From Streptomyces sp. DH24 (GTDB lineage Bacteria; Actinomycetota; Actinomycetes; Streptomycetales; Streptomycetaceae), in NCBI RefSeq assembly GCF_029813775.1, contig NZ_JARVKW010000028.1:35055-99054 (forward strand): a stretch of DNA of 64,000 bases, written 5' to 3'. Shown here piece after piece: positions 47,819 through 56,990 of this stretch. The position numbers and the translations under genes are program-made. Below the pieces are notes generated by a model. That model did no database searches and was not told where the DNA came from. It saw nothing but the letters and a program-made list of their open reading frames with translations. The number at the start of each line of letters is the position of its first letter. The stretch's first letter is position 1.

Positions 47819-49204
47819 ATGGCCGCAAGGCCTCTCGTCGCGCGGCAGCCGAACGAACGGCTGCAGGCGCTCATCCAGGAAGCGGGTTGCTCGAACGCCG
47901 GGCTGGCCCGCCGGGTCAACATGTGCGGCGCCGAGCACGGGCTCGATCTGCGCTACGACAAGACGTCCGTGGCGCGCTGGCTGCGCGGCCAGCAACCGCG
48001 GGGCCGGGCGCCCGCGATCATCGCGGAGGCGCTCGGACGCAAACTCGGCCGGACGGTCACGATCGACGAGATCGGCATGGCCAACGGCAAGAACCTCGCC
48101 TCGGGCGTGGGTCTCCAGTTCTCGCCGACGGTACTGGGGGCCATCGAGCAGGTCTGCGAACTGTGGCGCAGCGACGTGGGCCGCAGGGACTTCCTGTCCG
48201 GCTCGTCGATCGCCGCGTCCGCGCTGGTCGAGCCCAGCCGGGACTGGCTGATCACCGCGCCCGACGGCCAGGTGGCGCGCTCGGCGGGGCCGCGCGTCGG
48301 CCAGTCCGACGTGGCGGCCGTCCGCGCGATGACACAGGCGCTGGTGGAACTCGACCACCAGTACGGCAGCGGACACGTGCGCCCGGTCCTCGTGCACTAC
48401 CTCAACAGCGTCGTCTCGGGACTGCTGGCGGGGTCGTACCGCGAGGCCGTGGGCCGGGACCTGTTCGCCGCGGTGGCGCGACTGACCGAACTCGCCGGGT
48501 ACATGGCCGTCGACACCGGTCAACCGGGCCTGGCCCAGCGGTACTACATCCAGGCGCTGCGCCTCGCCCAGGCCGCGGGGGACCGCGGGTACGGCGGCTA
48601 TGTGCTCGCCGCGTCGATGAGCCACCTGGCCGCGCAGCTCGGAAACCCCAGGGAGATCGCCCAGTTGGCGCGCGCCGCGCAGGAGGGCGCACGCGGGCGG
48701 GTGACGCCGCGCGCGGAGGCGATGTTCCTCGCGGCGGAGGCCCGCGGGCACGCGCTGATGGGCGACGCGCGGGCCGCGCAGACCTCGGCCGGGCGTGCGG
48801 TGAGCGCCCTGGAGTCGGCCGACCCGGCCTCCGGGGACGACCCGGCGTGGATCGCCCACTTCGACCGGGCGTACCTGGCCGACGAGTTGGCGCACTGCCA
48901 CCGCGACCTCGGGCAGGCCGACGCGGCGGCGCGGTGCGCGCAGGAGTCCCTGGCCGGGCATCCGGAGTCACGGGCACGCCGACGGGCCATCGGGTACGTC
49001 CTGCTGGCCACCGCGCAGGTGCAGCAACGTGAAATCGAGCACGCCTGCGCGACCGGGCTGCGCGCCGTCCAGCTGCTGGAGACGCTGCGCTCCAACCGGG
49101 GCGCCGAGTACCTGGAGGACTTCCAGCAGCGGCTGGAGCCGTACCGGGACGAGCCGGTGGTCAGGGAGTTCGGGGCACGGCTCGACCTGCAGACAGCGGC
49201 GTGA
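47819..49204 (+). CDS. TPR-type transcriptional regulator with XRE-like N-terminus
   Basis: A 461-residue protein. Residues about 10-85 form a helix-turn-helix-like region (NERLQALIQEAGCSNAGLARRVNMCGAEHGLDLRYDKTSVARWLRGQQPRGRAPAIIAEALGRKLGR). The rest is alpha-helical with TPR-like repeats (GQPGLAQRYYIQALRLAQAAGDRGYGGY; MSHLAAQLGNPREIAQLARAAQEG; LADELAHCHRDLGQADAAARCAQESLAG). AGGGGG lies 7-8 nt before ATG. Similar proteins, such as NsdA/NsdB-like ones, act as negative regulators of antibiotic production in Streptomyces; this assignment is by analogy. Confidence 0.85.
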   Translation: MAARPLVARQPNERLQALIQEAGCSNAGLARRVNMCGAEHGLDLRYDKTSVARWLRGQQPRGRAPAIIAEALGRKLGRTVTIDEIGMANGKNLASGVGLQFSPTVLGAIEQVCELWRSDVGRRDFLSGSSIAASALVEPSRDWLITAPDGQVARSAGPRVGQSDVAAVRAMTQALVELDHQYGSGHVRPVLVHYLNSVVSGLLAGSYREAVGRDLFAAVARLTELAGYMAVDTGQPGLAQRYYIQALRLAQAAGDRGYGGYVLAASMSHLAAQLGNPREIAQLARAAQEGARGRVTPRAEAMFLAAEARGHALMGDARAAQTSAGRAVSALESADPASGDDPAWIAHFDRAYLADELAHCHRDLGQADAAARCAQESLAGHPESRARRRAIGYVLLATAQVQQREIEHACATGLRAVQLLETLRSNRGAEYLEDFQQRLEPYRDEPVVREFGARLDLQTAA

Positions 49205-49405
49205 ACGCCCCGGTGGCCACGGTGTGAAGGTGAGGGAAAGGACAGGGTGCGGCGCGGGAGGTGACGTAAACAGCGTCGTGCGGCCCGGGTTTGTTACCGC
49301 GCTCACAGGGAAGGAGCTCGCGCCCTGTGCTGCGTGGCAGCGGGCTCGGGGGACCCGGTAGCGTGAGCCGACGATTCCGAAGGTCCCCCAATCGTAGGAG
49401 TCCCG

Positions 49406-51217
49406 GTGACGCAGAGTGGACAGGGCGAGGAGCCCTCGGCGCGCCCCGCGCGCGAAGGCATCGTGCTGCCCTCCGACGGCGGCGAGCCGCTGCTGCCGGG
49501 CATGCCGGGCGCATCCGGCGGCGGTCGGCCCGGCGGGCCCGCGCCCGCCCCGCCGCCCACCACGACGCCGGCCGGCGGCCAGGCCTGGGGCACCCCGTGG
49601 GGGCCCGACCAGCAGCAGAACCCGCCGGCCGCCCCGGGCTGGACGCCGCCGCCCGCCCAGCCCTGGGGTTCGCCCGAGGGCGCGCCGCAGCAGCCCGCCT
49701 CCTGGGGAGCGCCGGGCCAGGACGCCGGGGCCCCGCTGCCGCAGGAGGGCACCCCGGACGCCTACGGCACGGCCCCCCGGGCGCACCAGGACACCGGCCA
49801 CGACGGCACGTACGGCCACCACGGCGCGGCCCCGCTGCCGCCCGCCCAGCACGGCGGGCCCGACCACGCCCTGCCGCCCGCGGACGGCGGTACGTACGGC
49901 CACCACGGCGCCGCTCCGCTGCCGCCCGCCCAGCACGGCGGCCCGGACCACACCCTGCCGCCCGCGGACGGGGGCACGTACGGCCACCAGGGCGCCGGGG
50001 CCCCGCTGCCGCCCGCCGGGGACGGCGCGACGCAGTACCTGCCGCCCGCGCCCGGCGGTCACACCGACCAGGCGACCCACTACCTGCCGCCGGTCGCCGC
50101 GTCCGCCCCCGACGAGGGCGCGACGCAGTACATACCCCCGGTGGGGCCCGGTGCCCTGCCGCCCGAGATGCCGGCCGGCGCGCGCGCCGACTCGCCGGCC
50201 GAGTCCACGCAGTTCCTCGGCCGCGCCCCGCAGCACGGCGGACCGCACGCCGGCCACGCCGGCCGGCCCCACCACGCCGGACAGCAGGTCCACGGCGGCC
50301 CCATGCCGCCCGCGTCGGGGCCCGACGCCGAGGCGACCCAGTTCATCGCCCCCGTCAGCGACCGGCCGTCCGGGGCGCCCGGCGAGCGGCAGCCGCCCGC
50401 CGAGTTCGACAACCTCTTCCGCAGCGAGCCGGGCGGCGCGGCCAACGCCACCCAGCAGATGCCCCGCTTCGCGCAGCAGGGCCCCCCGCACGCCGCCGCG
50501 CAGACCGCGTACGCCCCGCAGGGCCCCGGCGGCGGACGGCACGGCACCGCGTACGACGGTGAGGGCGGCCGGGGAGGCCGTGGCGGGCGCGGCGGTTCGC
50601 GGGTGCCGCTGATCGCGGCGATCGGCGTCGCCATCGTCGTCGTCGGCGTCGGCGCGGGCGCGCTCCTCGCCGGTGGCGGCGGCGAGCAGGACGACAAGAA
50701 GCAGCCGGTGTCCGCGACGGCGCCGGTGGCCGAGGAGTCGCCCTCGCCGTCCGCCGACCCGGCCGAGGCGCAGGCCGTCGAGCTGGACAAGCTGCTGGCC
50801 GACAGCGGCGACAGCCGGACCTCGGTGATCAACGCCGTCTCGGACGTCAAGGCCTGCCGGAACCTCGACGCGGCGGCCAAGGACCTGCGGGACGCGGCCA
50901 AGCAGCGCAACGAGCTGGTCACGCGCCTGTCCGGGCTGAGCGTGGACAAGCTGCCCGACCACGCCGCGCTGACGACCGCGCTCACCAAGGCGTGGCAGGC
51001 GTCCGCGTCGGCCGACAACCACTACGCGGCCTGGGCCGACCAGGTCGCCGCCAAGAAGGGCAAGTGCAAGAAGGGGCAGGCCTTCACCAGCGGCCAGACG
51101 GCGGCGGGCAACCGGCAGAGCGGCATCGCCACCCAGCAGAAGGCCAGGGCGGCCGAGCTGTGGAACGTGATCGCCGAGAACTACGGACTGACCCAGCGCC
51201 GGCCCACCCAGCTGTGA
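49406..51217 (+). CDS. proline-rich single-pass membrane protein with ATQ repeats
   Basis: A 603-residue protein. Residues 1-390 are low-complexity Pro/Gly/Gln/His-rich, presumably disordered and cytoplasmic. A single membrane helix lies at about 398-425 (RVPLIAAIGVAIVVVGVGAGALLAGGG), followed by an extracytoplasmic helical domain (about 440-603) with two Cys (VKACRNLDAAAKDL; KGKCKKGQAF). Motifs of the form (A/S)TQ(Y/F)(L/I)xP occur about six times between about 205 and 355. A 28-residue repeat is encoded at 49808-49975. GTG has TAGGAG 8 nt upstream. Function unknown; a phospho-regulated scaffold is a guess. Confidence 0.85.
   Translation: MTQSGQGEEPSARPAREGIVLPSDGGEPLLPGMPGASGGGRPGGPAPAPPPTTTPAGGQAWGTPWGPDQQQNPPAAPGWTPPPAQPWGSPEGAPQQPASWGAPGQDAGAPLPQEGTPDAYGTAPRAHQDTGHDGTYGHHGAAPLPPAQHGGPDHALPPADGGTYGHHGAAPLPPAQHGGPDHTLPPADGGTYGHQGAGAPLPPAGDGATQYLPPAPGGHTDQATHYLPPVAASAPDEGATQYIPPVGPGALPPEMPAGARADSPAESTQFLGRAPQHGGPHAGHAGRPHHAGQQVHGGPMPPASGPDAEATQFIAPVSDRPSGAPGERQPPAEFDNLFRSEPGGAANATQQMPRFAQQGPPHAAAQTAYAPQGPGGGRHGTAYDGEGGRGGRGGRGGSRVPLIAAIGVAIVVVGVGAGALLAGGGGEQDDKKQPVSATAPVAEESPSPSADPAEAQAVELDKLLADSGDSRTSVINAVSDVKACRNLDAAAKDLRDAAKQRNELVTRLSGLSVDKLPDHAALTTALTKAWQASASADNHYAAWADQVAAKKGKCKKGQAFTSGQTAAGNRQSGIATQQKARAAELWNVIAENYGLTQRRPTQL
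49808..49999 (+). repeat. 84-bp coding repeat (2.3 copies)
   Basis: Period 84 bp, units starting at 49808, 49892 and 49976 (third partial). Each encodes TYGHHGAAPLPPAQHGGPDH(A/T)LPPADGG in the disordered region. Wobble differences between copies show it is not brand new. Confidence 0.8.
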
Positions 51218-51225
51218 CGGCGGGC

Positions 51226-51251
51226 GGGGCCGTCCCGGCCGGGGCGGCCCC
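51226..51251 (+). terminator. terminator after proline-rich membrane gene
   Basis: GGGGCCG (51226-51232) and CGGCCCC (51245-51251) form a 7-bp stem 9 bp after the stop, between two convergent genes, so it may serve both. Confidence 0.5.
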
Positions 51252-51285
51252 GCGGCGCGGTGTCACGGCGTCGGGCGTCGGGGCG

Positions 51286-52593
51286 TCACAGCTCCGCGTT
51301 CCGCAGCGTCCCCGTCACGTCCACGAAGCCCTCGCGCGCCGCCACCAGCCGGCCCTCCCGCACGATCTGCAGGGTCACGTTGGCGTTGACCAGGCGCGGG
51401 AAGCCCACGGCGGCGAGCTGGTCCTGGAACTTCCACTGGAGCGTCGGCGTGAGCCCGCCCGTGTCGACCTTGAGGCCGTCGTCGAGGACGTCCCGCACGG
51501 AGTCCGCGGTCACCTCGCCGTCCCCGAGCGCCTCGACGGCCCTGCGGAGCACGGTGTAGGCGATCCACGTGGTCTGCACGCCGGCGTCCGCGGCGTCGAT
51601 GCGGTTGTCGCCGAAGGCCTTCTCCTGGATGACCTTCTTCATCGGGTTCCAGCGCGCGTCGCTCGCCACCGGGTACCAGCCGGTGATGTACGAGCCCTCG
51701 TACGGACCCGACGCCCCGCCGGTGGCGTTGATCGCGGTCTGGTCGACGCTGCCCAGGACGGTCGCGGTCCGCACCTCGGGGTAGTGGTCGCGGGCGCGGC
51801 GGAAGGAGTCCATGAACGTGTTGGTGCGGTCCCCGAGCGCGGGCACCACGCAGCCCTGCTTCGCCGGGTCGGCGTTGGCCCGCCGCAGGGCCAGCTCGGA
51901 CTGGCCGTCGTACTCGTTGGCGTCCTCCTCGGCCAGCTGGTCGCTCGCCGCCGGGTGGCCGCCCGCCGTGAGGCCGGAGTCGAGCAGCTCGGGCAGCTGG
52001 TCGCCGGCGATCGTGTTGGGCCGGACGAGGGTGACGGGCCCGCAGCTCGACGCGAGGGCGTTGCCGAGGCCGGCCAGCAGCGTGGGCTGGCCGCCGTTGA
52101 CCGGGTAGGACAGCGGGCTGGTGAACTCGTTGGTCGTGATGCCGTAGCCGCCGATGTACGGGATGCCGGCGCCTTCCAGGGGAGGCAGGAAGGCGTCGGA
52201 GTGCTGGCTGTAGGAGCCGACGACCGCGACGACGTTCTCCTTGGCGGCGCGGCGGGCGCACTTCGCGGCGGCCACGCCGTCGTTGTGGTCGTTGCAGACC
52301 AGCACGCGCAGCTTGCGGCCGTTGATGCCGCCGTGGGCGTTGATCCAGCGGGCGTAGGCCTGGGCGAAGGCGGGCATGCCGGGCTGGTTGGTGGCGCCCG
52401 TGTCCATCGGCGCCCAGGTCATGACGGTGATCGGGTCGTCCCCGGAACCCCCCGTGGTACCGGGGACGACCCCGCAGCCGGCGGCGAGCGTCGAGCACGC
52501 CGCCAGGGCGACCGTGGTCAGGGCGGTCGGTTTGACGCGTCGGGAGAGGAGGCGGGACAGGAATGTGCTGCGGGGGTGGCGCCTACCGGTCAT
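51286..52593 (-). CDS. branched-chain amino-acid-type ABC substrate-binding lipoprotein (orphan)
   Basis: A 435-residue lipoprotein. The signal peptide has a basic head (RRHPRSTFLSRLLSRRVKPTA) and the lipobox LAAGC, with Cys about 40 as the lipid anchor. The mature part is a periplasmic-binding fold of the Leu/Ile/Val family: VLVCNDHNDGVAAAKCARRAAKENVVAVVGSYSQHSDAFLPPLEGAGIPYIGGYG. Extra Cys pairs are present (CNDHN...CARRA). No permease or ATPase genes are beside it, so it either borrows a transporter or acts as a sensor. It is divergent from a conserved hypothetical gene. Confidence 0.9.
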   Translation of the reverse strand: MTGRRHPRSTFLSRLLSRRVKPTALTTVALAACSTLAAGCGVVPGTTGGSGDDPITVMTWAPMDTGATNQPGMPAFAQAYARWINAHGGINGRKLRVLVCNDHNDGVAAAKCARRAAKENVVAVVGSYSQHSDAFLPPLEGAGIPYIGGYGITTNEFTSPLSYPVNGGQPTLLAGLGNALASSCGPVTLVRPNTIAGDQLPELLDSGLTAGGHPAASDQLAEEDANEYDGQSELALRRANADPAKQGCVVPALGDRTNTFMDSFRRARDHYPEVRTATVLGSVDQTAINATGGASGPYEGSYITGWYPVASDARWNPMKKVIQEKAFGDNRIDAADAGVQTTWIAYTVLRRAVEALGDGEVTADSVRDVLDDGLKVDTGGLTPTLQWKFQDQLAAVGFPRLVNANVTLQIVREGRLVAAREGFVDVTGTLRNAEL

Positions 52594-52710
52594 GTGCTCG
52601 CACGATTCCCTCACACGGCCAACCGGGGAGTGACCCTCGGTCAACGTGCGGTGGCGGCGAAGTGAATTGCGGGGGCCCGTGAGGCACCCGGGGACAGGAA
52701 CGTACGATCG

Positions 52711-53211
52711 GTGACCGTGCAAGGTTCGGAGAACTCTTCCCGTCGCGGCCGTCGCTCCCCCACCATGGGCGGCATGCCCCTGAACGACATGCCGTGGTGG
52801 CGCTGGCGCAGCAATGTGCGCTCCGCGCTGCACATGCTCTCCGACCCCGTGTTCCAGCGGGACGTCTGGCTGGCCGGTGTGGACGGCTACGGCGACGTCA
52901 CCGACGCCGTCTACCGCCTGGTCGAGGACACCTGGCTGGACCACTGGTCGGCCGAGAAGTACGTGGGCACGATCTTCCGCGACTCGCAGGAGGCCGCCCT
53001 CGTCGACACCGCCGTCCTGCGCGTGCTGCGGATCATGCACCACGTCGGCCCCGACGCCCCCGTGCAGACCTACCTGGCGAACGAGGCCTGGCCCGAGGCG
53101 GTGCGGGCGGCCCGTGACGCGCACGTGCGGATGGCCACCAGCGACGGCGAGGACCCGGACACGCCGCCGCGCAGCCTGGAGGTGCTGAACATCCTGACCC
53201 GGTCCGCGTAG
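52711..53211 (+). CDS. conserved hypothetical protein
   Basis: A 166-residue soluble protein. The core from about 27 on (DMPWWRWRSNVRSALHMLSDPVFQRDVWLAGVDGYGDVTDAVYRLVEDTWLDHWSAEKYVGTIFRD) is very regular and looks strongly conserved: helical, Trp-rich and acidic. It ends RSLEVLNILTRSA. GTG 52711 is a weak start; ATG 52774 (MPLNDMPWWRW) or 52789 may be the true one. I recall this as a Streptomyces core hypothetical without function. It lies 47 bp before purU on the same strand. Confidence 0.78.
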   Translation: MTVQGSENSSRRGRRSPTMGGMPLNDMPWWRWRSNVRSALHMLSDPVFQRDVWLAGVDGYGDVTDAVYRLVEDTWLDHWSAEKYVGTIFRDSQEAALVDTAVLRVLRIMHHVGPDAPVQTYLANEAWPEAVRAARDAHVRMATSDGEDPDTPPRSLEVLNILTRSA

Positions 53212-53258
53212 CGGGACGCCACCCCGGCGCGGGCCCCGCATATGGGACCCTGTCCTGC

Positions 53259-54140
53259 ATGAACGAGCAGTCCACCCGAGCCGCGGCCCCGGCCGACCAG
53301 TACGTCCTGACGCTGTCCTGCCCCGACAAGCAGGGCATCGTGCACGCCGTGTCGAGCTACCTGTTCATGACCGGCTGCAACATCGAGGACAGCCAGCAGT
53401 TCGGCGACCACGACACGGGACTGTTCTTCATGCGCGTCCACTTCTCGGCGGAGCCGCCGGTGACCGTGGACAAGCTGCGGGCCAGCTTCGCCGCCATCGG
53501 TGACTCCTTCCAGATGGACTGGCAGATCCACCGGGCCGACGAGCGGATGCGCGTCGTCCTCATGGTCAGCAGGTTCGGACACTGCCTGAACGACCTGCTG
53601 TTCCGCGCCCGGATCGGCGCGCTGCCGGTGGACATCGCCGCCGTGGTGTCCAACCACACCGACTTCGCCGAGCTCGTGAAGTCCTACGACCTGCCCTTCC
53701 ACCACATTCCGGTGACGAAGGACACGAAGCCGCAGGCCGAGGCGCGGCTGCTGGAGCTCGTGCGCGAGGAGAACGTCGAGCTGGTCGTGCTCGCCCGGTA
53801 CATGCAGGTGCTCTCGGACGACCTGTGCAAGCAGCTGAGCGGGCGGATCATCAACATCCACCACTCGTTCCTGCCGAGCTTCAAGGGCGCCAAGCCGTAC
53901 CACCAGGCGCACGCCCGGGGCGTGAAGCTGATCGGGGCGACCGCGCACTACGTGACCGCCGACCTCGACGAGGGTCCGATCATCGAGCAGGAGGTCGAGC
54001 GGGTGGGGCACGACGTCACCCCCGACCAACTGGTCGCGATCGGCCGGGACGTGGAGTGCCAGGCGCTGGCGCGGGCCGTGAAGTGGCACGCGGAGCGCCG
54101 CATCCTGCTGAACGGGCGGCGGACGGTCGTCTTCGCCTAG
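53259..54140 (+). CDS. purU: formyltetrahydrofolate deformylase
   Basis: A 293-residue enzyme that hydrolyses 10-formyl-THF to formate and THF, balancing one-carbon pools. The N-terminal ACT domain (about 12-85) starts VLTLSCPDKQGIVHAVSSYLF. The formyltransferase domain contains VSRFGHCLNDLLFRARIGALPVDIAAVVSNH, then the catalytic INIHHSFLPSFKGAKPYHQA (Asn and His) and the Asp of TADLDEGPIIEQE. The length is normal. It is convergent with the anti-sigma gene. Confidence 0.96.
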   Translation: MNEQSTRAAAPADQYVLTLSCPDKQGIVHAVSSYLFMTGCNIEDSQQFGDHDTGLFFMRVHFSAEPPVTVDKLRASFAAIGDSFQMDWQIHRADERMRVVLMVSRFGHCLNDLLFRARIGALPVDIAAVVSNHTDFAELVKSYDLPFHHIPVTKDTKPQAEARLLELVREENVELVVLARYMQVLSDDLCKQLSGRIINIHHSFLPSFKGAKPYHQAHARGVKLIGATAHYVTADLDEGPIIEQEVERVGHDVTPDQLVAIGRDVECQALARAVKWHAERRILLNGRRTVVFA

Positions 54141-54168
54141 CGCCACGGCCCGGCCGGCGTGCTGCCGG

Positions 54169-55662
54169 TCACATGCGGCTGAGCGACGCCGCCGCGAACA
54201 GCACGTCCCTGATGGCCTGTTTGTCGCCGAGCTGACCCGCGGCCGCCTCCTCCGGGGACACGTGGCCCGCGGCCAGCCGGCAGAACTCCACACCGTCCAG
54301 CGCGATGTGCGCCACCTCGTGCTCGGCGGAGCCCACCGCCGCCGGGGAGTCCAGCGGGATCAGCCACTCGCCGCCGCCGGAACCCTCGATCTCCAGCCGC
54401 AGGCTGCGGCCCGGCTCGCCCGCCGCGACCAGGTGCCGGTGCCCGCCGGACGGGCCCGGCCCGCCCCGGCGGCGGTCCGCCAGCGCCTCCGGCAGCAGCC
54501 GCGCCGCCAGGTCGATCATCCGGTTCAGATGCCGCGCCGACGGCGGCTCGTACGGGTAGTCCACCGCGTCCGCGATGTCCTCCGCGTGCACCCAGCACTC
54601 GAAGGCCCGGTCCAGCATCGCGTCGTGCAGCGGCAGCCGGAAGTCGCCGAACGACACCGGCATCCGGCCCGCGCTCCCGTCCGTGAACGCCACCGTCCGC
54701 ACCAGGTCGTGGCTCTGCTCACGCCACTGCGCCCGCACCCCGCGGGTCGGCGGGACGTGCAGCGCCCGCCAGTACGCCTCCGTGCGCGCCGCCGGGGTGC
54801 CGGCCTCGGCCGCGATCTCGCCCAGCGGGTCGTCCAGGCCGAGGGCCACCGCGACCAGCCCGTCGACCGTCATCAGGTGCGCGATGACCCCGGCGACCGT
54901 CGTGCGCCGGTTCGTCTCCTCCTGGCCGGCGAACCAGCGCAGCCGCACGGGCGCGTGCCACTCGGCGTCGCCGAAGTCCTGCAGCAGCGCGTCCAGCCGG
55001 GCGGTCTCGGCGTCGTACGCCGTCGCCCACTGCGGCACCGGGATGCGCGGCGGGCGCCGCTCCAGGCAGGCCTCCAGGACGCGGGTGCGCAGCGCCGGGT
55101 TCAGGTCGAGGCTCTCGGGCCGCTGGAGCAGGCCGACGGCGTCGCGCAGCCGCAGGGCCTCCTCGGCGCAGGCGCCGCACTCGCCGAGGTGCTCCTCGAC
55201 GCCGGCCGCCTCCTCGGCCGAGCAGGCGGCCAGCGCCCAGGCGCCCAGCAGCGACTTCAGGACCCGGTGGTCGAGGGCGGGCGGCGCGGGGCGGTCCGGG
55301 TCGCCGAGGTCCTCCAGCGCGGGCAGCGGCCGTCCGCCGTCCTCGACGGAGGCACGCGGCAGCGGGATGCGGGGCCGGCCGGGCTCACTCCCGCCACCGC
55401 CCTCCGGCCCGCCGCTCCGCGGCCCACCGGACCCGCCCCGGTCACCGGAGCCACCGGAGCCACCCGCATCACCGAAGTCACCTGGGTCACCGGGACCGCC
55501 GACCCGGCCGGGCCCGCACGGGCCACCGGAGTCGCAGGGGTCACCGGAGCCGTCGAAGCCGCCGGGCTGCTCGGCGCCGGTGCCCTCGCCGCCGTCGCAT
55601 CCCGTGTGTTCCCGGTCACCTCCGTGCTCGTCGAACGCCTCGAAACGGTCCGCTCCGCTCAC
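54169..55662 (-). CDS. anti-sigma factor-like protein: zf-HC2 plus MDMPI domains
   Basis: A 497-residue soluble protein. The N-terminus (1-100) is a Gly/Asp/Ser-rich repeat region. A zinc-finger anti-sigma motif follows (LGAWALAACSAEEAAGVEEHLGECGACAEEALRLRDA; H-x3-C-x2-C at about 157-164). The rest is an MDMPI (maleylpyruvate isomerase-like) domain with VAGVIAHLMTVDGLVAVALG and FECWVHAEDIADAVDYPY. No membrane helix is seen, so a soluble ZAS-type sensor is inferred. Its GTG start overlaps the sigma factor stop (GTGA), which marks it as the cognate regulator. Confidence 0.88.
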   Translation of the reverse strand: MSGADRFEAFDEHGGDREHTGCDGGEGTGAEQPGGFDGSGDPCDSGGPCGPGRVGGPGDPGDFGDAGGSGGSGDRGGSGGPRSGGPEGGGGSEPGRPRIPLPRASVEDGGRPLPALEDLGDPDRPAPPALDHRVLKSLLGAWALAACSAEEAAGVEEHLGECGACAEEALRLRDAVGLLQRPESLDLNPALRTRVLEACLERRPPRIPVPQWATAYDAETARLDALLQDFGDAEWHAPVRLRWFAGQEETNRRTTVAGVIAHLMTVDGLVAVALGLDDPLGEIAAEAGTPAARTEAYWRALHVPPTRGVRAQWREQSHDLVRTVAFTDGSAGRMPVSFGDFRLPLHDAMLDRAFECWVHAEDIADAVDYPYEPPSARHLNRMIDLAARLLPEALADRRRGGPGPSGGHRHLVAAGEPGRSLRLEIEGSGGGEWLIPLDSPAAVGSAEHEVAHIALDGVEFCRLAAGHVSPEEAAAGQLGDKQAIRDVLFAAASLSRM

Positions 55663-56240
55663 GCCGCACCCCCGTACCCGGGCGGAGCGCCCGGTGCCCC
55701 GGCGTCGCGTGCGGTGGACAGCAGTTGCAGGCCGAGGCGGAGTCTGCGACGCGCCTCGTCCTCGGTGACGCCGAGGTCGGCGGCGGTCTGGCGGTAGTCG
55801 CGGCGCTGGAAGTACGCCAGCTCCAGGGCGGCGCGCAGCGGGACCGGCATGGACTGCACGATGTAGTCGGCGCGGGCCGCGACCGAGGCCTGGCGCACCT
55901 TGCGCTCCAGCTCCTCCGTGCTGCCGGCGCCGCCGCGGGCGAGGGCGGCGGTCTCGGTGTCGCGCAGCCGCTGCACGGCGAAGCGGTGGGTCAGCGCCGC
56001 GACCCAGGTGCGCAGCGGGCCCTGCTTCGGGTCGTAGGTGTCGGGGTGCTCCCAGACATGGGTGAAGACCTCGCGGGTGAGGCGGTCGGCGGCGCGCTCG
56101 TCGCCGAGCACCCGGTACGCGAGACCGTGCACGAGGGACGCGAACCGGTCGTAGAGCTCACCGAGGGCCGCCGCCTCCCCGCGCGCGAGCCGCTGCTGCA
56201 TCTTGCGGTCCCAGCGCAGCGGCGTTTCCTTCTTCGCCAT
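55659..56240 (-). CDS. ECF-type RNA polymerase sigma factor
   Basis: A 193-residue sigma-70 family protein. Region 2 is at about 18-85 (LGELYDRFASLVHGLAYRVLGDERAADRLTREVFTHVWEHPDTYDPKQGPLRTWVAALTHRFAVQRLR), and region 4 at about 125-180 (SMPVPLRAALELAYFQRRDYRQTAADLGVTEDEARRRLRLGLQLL). The MAKKETPLRWDRK start was chosen as the frame upstream is open by chance only. It is co-translated with the zinc-finger/MDMPI anti-sigma gene and divergent from the STAS gene, suggesting one stress-response module. Confidence 0.93.
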   Translation of the reverse strand: MAKKETPLRWDRKMQQRLARGEAAALGELYDRFASLVHGLAYRVLGDERAADRLTREVFTHVWEHPDTYDPKQGPLRTWVAALTHRFAVQRLRDTETAALARGGAGSTEELERKVRQASVAARADYIVQSMPVPLRAALELAYFQRRDYRQTAADLGVTEDEARRRLRLGLQLLSTARDAGAPGAPPGYGGAA

Positions 56241-56609
56241 GCGGCCCTCCCCCCCTCGCCCCTTGCCCGACGGCGGTGTCCGCCGTCCCTTCGCTGCCCG
56301 GCGTGCGCCCGCCGTCCCTTCGAATGTAGTCGGCACGTATGACAACGCACGCCCCTTTGCGTCAATGTGTGCCCTGGGCGCATCCGCGGGTGGTATAGGG
56401 CCGCCGATCAGTGGTGGCGCGTGTCCCGCGGCGCGACCACGCGGGACGCCGTCGGCACAGACCCGATCGAACAGGATCGAAGCCGACTTGAACAAGCCTC
56501 TTTCGTACAGCGTCCGTTTGTGGCCCCGTGTTTCAGGGAACTGCCGCTGGGCAGCCGCGCTGCAAGGAAGCGTAAGAACTGCTTCCGTTCGGTCCGGCGA
56601 GCGAAGGGC
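56241..56609. other. 369-bp divergent region between sigma and STAS genes
   Basis: The gap holds a CGTCCCTTCG repeat (56284 and 56314) near the sigma gene start, an AT-richer block (GAATGTAGTCGGCACGTATGACAACG) that may carry the sigma promoter, and on the right CGAACAGGATCGAAGCCGACTTGAACAAGCC before the STAS gene. No convincing ORF is visible although frames remain open. Confidence 0.5.
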
Positions 56610-56990
56610 ATGGTGGTGGCGTTCAAAGTGACCGGTGCCGAGCGCGGCGAGTGGGCCGTGCTCCGGGTGTCGGGCGAGCTGGACCTGGTGACGTCGCCGG
56701 TGCTGCGTCAGGGAATTCACGACGTGGTGGCCGACGGCCGGCACAGTCTCGTCCTCGACCTCTCCGAGGTCTGGTTCTGCGATTCCAGCGGCGTCGGCGT
56801 CCTCATCGCCTCCCGCCGGCTCATACGTTCCTGCCGGGGGAGTCTGCGGCTGGTCCTGCCGGCCCGCGGCGCCGCCGACGGCTCGCACGTCAACCGGGTC
56901 ATGGGCGCCCTCGGTGTCCGCCGGCTGTTCGACGTGTATCCCGACGTCGACGCGGCCGTCGCCCCGGAGGCCGGGCCGCTGTCGGCCTGA
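56610..56990 (+). CDS. STAS domain anti-sigma factor antagonist
   Basis: A 126-residue protein of the SpoIIAA/RsbV fold: FKVTGAERGEWAVLRVSGELDLVTSPVLRQGIHDVV, then LVLDLSEVWFCDSSGVGVLIASRRLIRS, where the Ser pair in CDSSGVGVL (about 58-61) is the phosphorylation site in relatives. GTG codons at 56613 and 56616 are alternative starts closer to a usable ribosome site (AAGGG). It probably binds an RsbW-like kinase, perhaps the GHKL protein at 58278, and so frees a sigma factor. Confidence 0.92.
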   Translation: MVVAFKVTGAERGEWAVLRVSGELDLVTSPVLRQGIHDVVADGRHSLVLDLSEVWFCDSSGVGVLIASRRLIRSCRGSLRLVLPARGAADGSHVNRVMGALGVRRLFDVYPDVDAAVAPEAGPLSA

